Below, in pieces: positions 61,268 to 64,000 of a stretch of DNA of 64,000 nt (the first letter of the stretch is position 1; each line of letters begins with the position of its first letter). The stretch comes from Actinocorallia populi (lineage in GTDB: Bacteria; Actinomycetota; Actinomycetes; Streptosporangiales; Streptosporangiaceae). A program made the translations under genes and the position numbers. The DNA lies in contig NZ_PVZV01000007.1 of the NCBI RefSeq assembly GCF_002995495.1, forward strand, positions 248,001 through 312,000. The letters are read 5' to 3'. The notes under the pieces were generated by a model. It was not told where the DNA came from. It ran no database searches and worked only from the letters and a program-made list of their open reading frames with translations.

Positions 61268-61870
61268 CTACCGCCGCACCGCCTCGATGGCGTCCGCGAG
61301 CCGCCCGTCGAGGCTCTCCCCGCGTCGCCGGAGCCCGCGGAGCACGCCGTTCACCGACGCCTCGTTCTTGTCCTGGCTGAGTTTGAACAATGGCTCGACC
61401 TCGGGAAAGGACATCGAGAATCCGCGGATACCGCCTATGTACCGGTCGATGAATTCCTCACCGAAGGCCAATCCGGGATCGAAACGCTCCACGAGGTCCT
61501 TGATATGGCGGCGAAGCCTGGCCTCGGCGACGGGCCCGGCGAGGCCCGTCATGTGCACGAAGGCGTAGTCCCAGGTGGGGAAGCTCTCCTGGTCGTACCA
61601 GCGCGGGGAGATGTACCCGTCCGGCCCGCGGAAGACCAGGAGCGCCCGCGCCGACCCCGCCAGGAGCCCGACCAGCTCGTTCTTGACGGAGAAGTGGAAG
61701 ACGACCTCGGCGGGAAGCCCCGTGCCCTCGTCGAGGACCACCTGGATCGGCACGTGCGCCACCGCGAGACGGGACGCCTCGACGAACACCGAACCGAATC
61801 CGATGCCCTTCGCGAATTCCGCTGCCCGTGCCCTGCTCGGCTGCGGCATCCTCTCGGGAACGTATGTCAT
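61268..61870 (-). CDS. PaiB-like FMN-binding protein
   Basis: A 200-residue protein of the PaiB family: YVPERMPQPSRARAAEFAKG at the start, HVPIQVVLDEGTGLPAEVVF, ALLVFRGPDGYISPRWYDQE and SFPTWDYAFVHMTGLAGPVA are the split-barrel FMN motifs; FIDRYIGGIRGFSMSFPEVE and FKLSQDKNEASVNGVLRGLR close the domain. In Bacillus PaiB is called a negative regulator of sporulation and protease genes, but FMN binding suggests an enzyme. Here it stands alone. Confidence 0.9.
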   Translation of the reverse strand: MTYVPERMPQPSRARAAEFAKGIGFGSVFVEASRLAVAHVPIQVVLDEGTGLPAEVVFHFSVKNELVGLLAGSARALLVFRGPDGYISPRWYDQESFPTWDYAFVHMTGLAGPVAEARLRRHIKDLVERFDPGLAFGEEFIDRYIGGIRGFSMSFPEVEPLFKLSQDKNEASVNGVLRGLRRRGESLDGRLADAIEAVRR

Positions 61871-61940
61871 TTCGACACTTTCCCATGCGCCGGCGCACGG
61901 CGACAAATACGCGGGCCATTCATCGGCAAATAACGGAGAT

Positions 61941-62426
61941 TTATGAATTCTCCGGCACGGGTGTCCTACCTGCGGAGCGCCGGTGGGGCAGGGCGCACAC
62001 GGCGAGGGACGCGCCCAGCCCGGCGAACGCCAGGCCGCCGATGACGCCCACCCAGGGGGACCAGCCCCCGGCGTCGCCCACGGTGAGGCCGAAGGGGGCG
62101 GCGACCATGGTGGCCAGGCCGTACGGGGTCAGCAGGAGGGCGCAGGCCCAGCCGGGGAACAGGAGCGACCAGCGGGGCAGCCTCCTCCCCCAGGGAAGGA
62201 CCAGGGCGGCCAGGAGCAGCATTCCGGCGAACGCGCCCAGGACGGTGAAGTCGAGGCCGTGCTGCTCCATCCACACCAGCGCCTCGGGAGCGCCGTTCTC
62301 CCGGAACTGCGCGGCCAGGTCGCCCGGCGGCTTGCCGGCCGTTCCGCCGAACGCCCAATAGGTCTTCATCACTACGTAGGGGAGCAGGGACGCGGCTCCG
62401 GCCCAGGCGGCCGTCGAGGGCTTCAT
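61941..62426 (-). CDS. Small integral membrane protein of unknown function
   Basis: A 161-residue protein with four hydrophobic segments (AAWAGAASLLPYVVM; LGAFAGMLLLAALVLPWG; LLFPGWACALLLTPYGLATM; VIGGLAFAGLGASLAVCALP) and short basic loops. I do not recognise a family. The ATG gives MKPSTAAW; a frame extension upstream has no support. No close functional neighbour. Confidence 0.7.
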   Translation of the reverse strand: MKPSTAAWAGAASLLPYVVMKTYWAFGGTAGKPPGDLAAQFRENGAPEALVWMEQHGLDFTVLGAFAGMLLLAALVLPWGRRLPRWSLLFPGWACALLLTPYGLATMVAAPFGLTVGDAGGWSPWVGVIGGLAFAGLGASLAVCALPHRRSAGRTPVPENS

Positions 62427-62568
62427 GTCACAGATCGTGGCAGCGCCCCGCGGAACCCGCTTCCCGCCGGAGAGCCAACCCGCTCCCCCGGCGGGGTGAT
62501 CCACCTCCCGATTCGGGCGTAGGCCCTCCGGATGAGGGCGCCGTCCAGGCCGACGCCCCCGTGGAGGG

Positions 62569-63471
62569 CTACAGGGGGCGGGCGGCCAGGGCGCGGTCCA
62601 GGCGTTCGCGGGCGCGGGCGGCCTGGCGGGCTCGGTAGGCGATCGGCATGTAGCGCAGGCGCTCGGGCAGGAGGGGGGTGGAGCGGGCGATGGCCTGGCC
62701 CGCCACGTGCAGGAGGCGCTCGTCGCGGGACGTCCAGGTCAGGCCGAGCTTGTCGCGGGCGGCCTGCGGGAGCGTGCCGACGGTGATGAAGCGGCCCAGG
62801 TTGCCGACCGTCGCCATCACCGGGGCCAGTGCCGGGCGGAGGGGCGCGGGGATGCCGGCCGGGACCTTGTCCATCGCGTCCAGGACCTCGAGCGCCACCT
62901 TGTGGGGGACGAGGGTGTCGGCGACCATCGCGTCGAAGTACTTCCAGTAGTCGGGGATGGTCGGGGGGAGCATGCGTTCGGGCACCTGCAGGATGCGCCC
63001 CAGTCGCATGAACTCGTCGAAGATCTGCTGTTCCTTCTGCGGGGTCAGCGGCTCCGTGCCGAAGTAGCGGGGCGCGGTGACGGCGGCGTAGAAGCCGGTC
63101 AGGTGCACCCAGGCCCAGGGTTCGGCGGACAATGCGTGATGGCGCACGCCGTGCTCGTCCACGGCGCTGAGCGGCTTGTGCATCTCGCGGAGGCGCCGGC
63201 CCTCCTCGAGTGCGGTCTGCCCGCCGTAGACCCAGGTCTGCACGGAGGCGAAACTGCGCCTTGCACGCCCCACGGGGTCGGTGCGGAAGCTGGACAGCCG
63301 GTCGACGACGGTGCCGATCGCCGGATGCATGGTCTGCAGGATGAACACACTGTTCCCGGCCAGCGCCGAGGTGTACAGGCCGATCTGGTCCCACAGCAGG
63401 GAACCGGGCCCGAACGGCTCGGGGTCCCGTTCCGCCGTTCCACGGGAGACGCCTTCCTCGATGAGACTCAC
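62569..63471 (-). CDS. MpaB-family oxygenase (DUF2236, latex-clearing-protein-like)
   Basis: A 300-residue DUF2236 protein. Landmarks: LLWDQIGLYTSALAGNSVFI, QTMHPAIGTVVDRLSSF (conserved HP), RRSFASVQTWVYG, HALSAEPWAWVHLTGFYAAV and the C-terminal RYMPIAYRARQAA. The family includes rubber oxygenase Lcp and fungal MpaB', haem b proteins that cleave unsaturated chains; the HP and WVHLT segments may supply haem ligands. The GTG follows GGAGGAG. A TetR gene faces it across a dyad. Confidence 0.88.
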   Translation of the reverse strand: MSLIEEGVSRGTAERDPEPFGPGSLLWDQIGLYTSALAGNSVFILQTMHPAIGTVVDRLSSFRTDPVGRARRSFASVQTWVYGGQTALEEGRRLREMHKPLSAVDEHGVRHHALSAEPWAWVHLTGFYAAVTAPRYFGTEPLTPQKEQQIFDEFMRLGRILQVPERMLPPTIPDYWKYFDAMVADTLVPHKVALEVLDAMDKVPAGIPAPLRPALAPVMATVGNLGRFITVGTLPQAARDKLGLTWTSRDERLLHVAGQAIARSTPLLPERLRYMPIAYRARQAARARERLDRALAARPL

Positions 63472-63516
63472 CGCTCCTCCTCAGGGATGACGGGTGAAGG
63501 ATGTCCCCATAAGCTA

Positions 63517-63549
63517 AACGCGAATAAGTAGTCGCTTACAAGTCGCGTT
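63517..63549. promoter_or_regulatory. Nested dyads between the MpaB-type and TetR genes
   Basis: AACGCGA (63517-63523) and TCGCGTT (63543-63549) are perfectly inverted; inside them TAAG (63525-63528) faces CTTA (63535-63538). The site lies in the 94-base divergent intergenic region and is the probable binding site of the adjacent TetR. Confidence 0.65.
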
Positions 63550-63565
63550 CGGAAGGTGATGTCCG

Positions 63566-64000
63566 TTGCCGCCCCTGCCAGCGCATTCACCACGGAAGAT
63601 CCCCCGCCAGGAACGGTCGCGCCGCACCATGGAGCGCATCCTGGACGCCGCCACTCGCGTTCTGACCGAACGCGGCTACGACGGCGCCTCCACCAACCGC
63701 ATCGCGGCCGCCGCCGGCCTGAGCAACGGCTCCCTCTACCAGTACTTCCCCAACAAGGACGCGATCGTGGTGGCCGTCCTCGACCGCTTCGCCGACCACC
63801 TCGCCGAGCGGCTGGGCGCCGAGATCGAGGCCGCCATGTCCGGCCCCTGGCAGTCCGGCGGCCGCTCCCTCCTCGAGGCGCAGATCCGCCTGCTGGAGGA
63901 GAACGCCGACCTCCTGCGCGTCGTCGTCGAGCACGTCCCCCGGCTGGGCCCCTTCGACAAGCTCGACGCCCTCCGCCAGCGCCTCACCGACATGGTCCGC
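63566..64000 (+). CDS. TetR-family transcriptional regulator (partial; C-terminus beyond the window)
   Basis: The visible 145 codons start at a TTG with GGAAGG nine bases upstream and read MPPLPAHSPRKIPRQERSRR then TMERILDAATRVLTERGYDG, ASTNRIAAAAGLSNGSLYQY and FPNKDAIVVAVLDRFADHLA, a clear TetR HTH at about residues 20-68. The frame is still open at the window edge. It faces the MpaB-family oxygenase gene with nested dyads between, so it likely controls that gene. Confidence 0.88.
   Translation, partial: MPPLPAHSPRKIPRQERSRRTMERILDAATRVLTERGYDGASTNRIAAAAGLSNGSLYQYFPNKDAIVVAVLDRFADHLAERLGAEIEAAMSGPWQSGGRSLLEAQIRLLEENADLLRVVVEHVPRLGPFDKLDALRQRLTDMVR

Overview
The window is a chromosomal stretch from a high-G+C actinobacterium. 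By eye the G+C is around 70% or more, with strong third-position G/C bias and many GTG or TTG starts. A mycothiol-dependent formaldehyde dehydrogenase, an Rv2061-type PPOX/F420 protein, a DinB/maleylpyruvate-isomerase-like protein and an XRE/DUF5753 regulator all point to a mycothiol- and F420-using actinomycete. A Streptosporangiales-like filamentous lineage is a plausible guess, not a demonstration. I see no rRNA, tRNA, CRISPR array, insertion sequence or prophage. The window opens inside a siderophore-type N-monooxygenase gene and closes inside a TetR gene.

Layout. 0-9 kb: iron-box-controlled N-monooxygenase, SDR plus MerR, a cobalamin-binding/radical SAM protein, then a TetR-fadD divergon and a translationally coupled three-gene operon (DinB-like protein plus two acyl-CoA dehydrogenase subunits). 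9-16 kb: a ChaA-like cation/proton antiporter, a two-gene RNA-repair cassette (full-length T4-Pnkp-like kinase/phosphatase plus T4-Rnl1-like ligase), a secreted or anchored protein, rubredoxin, an aldo/keto reductase, two GNATs and a PPOX protein. 16-24.7 kb: a PASTA Ser/Thr kinase with six PASTA repeats, a BNR-repeat protein, icmF (fused isobutyryl-CoA mutase) divergent from a MarR gene, and a fatty-acid desaturase. 24.7-34.7 kb: a TetR with two strong palindromic operators, a complete hpd-hmgA-fahA tyrosine/homogentisate block with a divergent AsnC/Lrp regulator, and an SBP56/methanethiol-oxidase gene coupled to a membrane protein gene. 34.7-41.9 kb: a diiron ferritin-like oxygenase with its own TetR, a 24-codon ORF next to a structured intergenic region, an epimerase, a second TetR with FMN reductase and MFS pump genes, and a 57-bp tandem duplication. 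41.9-59.8 kb: a glutaminase-STAS-cNMP fusion, a TetR, and the leucine/isovalerate operon (carboxylase beta and alpha, HMG-CoA lyase, acyl-CoA dehydrogenase, methylglutaconyl-CoA hydratase). Acetoacetyl-CoA synthetase, a double-domain acyl-CoA dehydrogenase, a degenerate crotonase, the mycothiol formaldehyde pathway, a nitroreductase, a thioesterase and an alcohol dehydrogenase follow. 59.8-64 kb: TetR, SDR, a PaiB-like protein, a membrane protein, an MpaB-family (DUF2236) oxygenase and its divergent TetR.

How the genes fit together. The dominant theme is acyl-CoA and branched-chain/aromatic amino-acid breakdown. Leucine degradation (HMG-CoA lyase) and tyrosine degradation (fumarylacetoacetase) both release acetoacetate. 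The acetoacetyl-CoA synthetase gene directly after the leucine operon would reactivate it. IcmF links isobutyryl-CoA and butyryl-CoA pools. Many of these units are divergons: a TetR, MarR or AsnC gene facing its targets across a short intergenic region with visible palindromes. Four-base ATGA/GTGA overlaps are the rule inside operons.

Most genes are recognisable family members. The parts most worth a second look are the RNA-repair pair without an obvious RNA-damaging partner, the 24-codon ORF beside a two-tier hairpin, the six-PASTA kinase with a short threonine-poor activation segment, the coupled SBP56/membrane-protein pair, two neighbouring TetR systems with related operators, the crotonase lacking both catalytic glutamates, and a putative leaderless thioesterase promoter whose -10 is fused to a palindrome.
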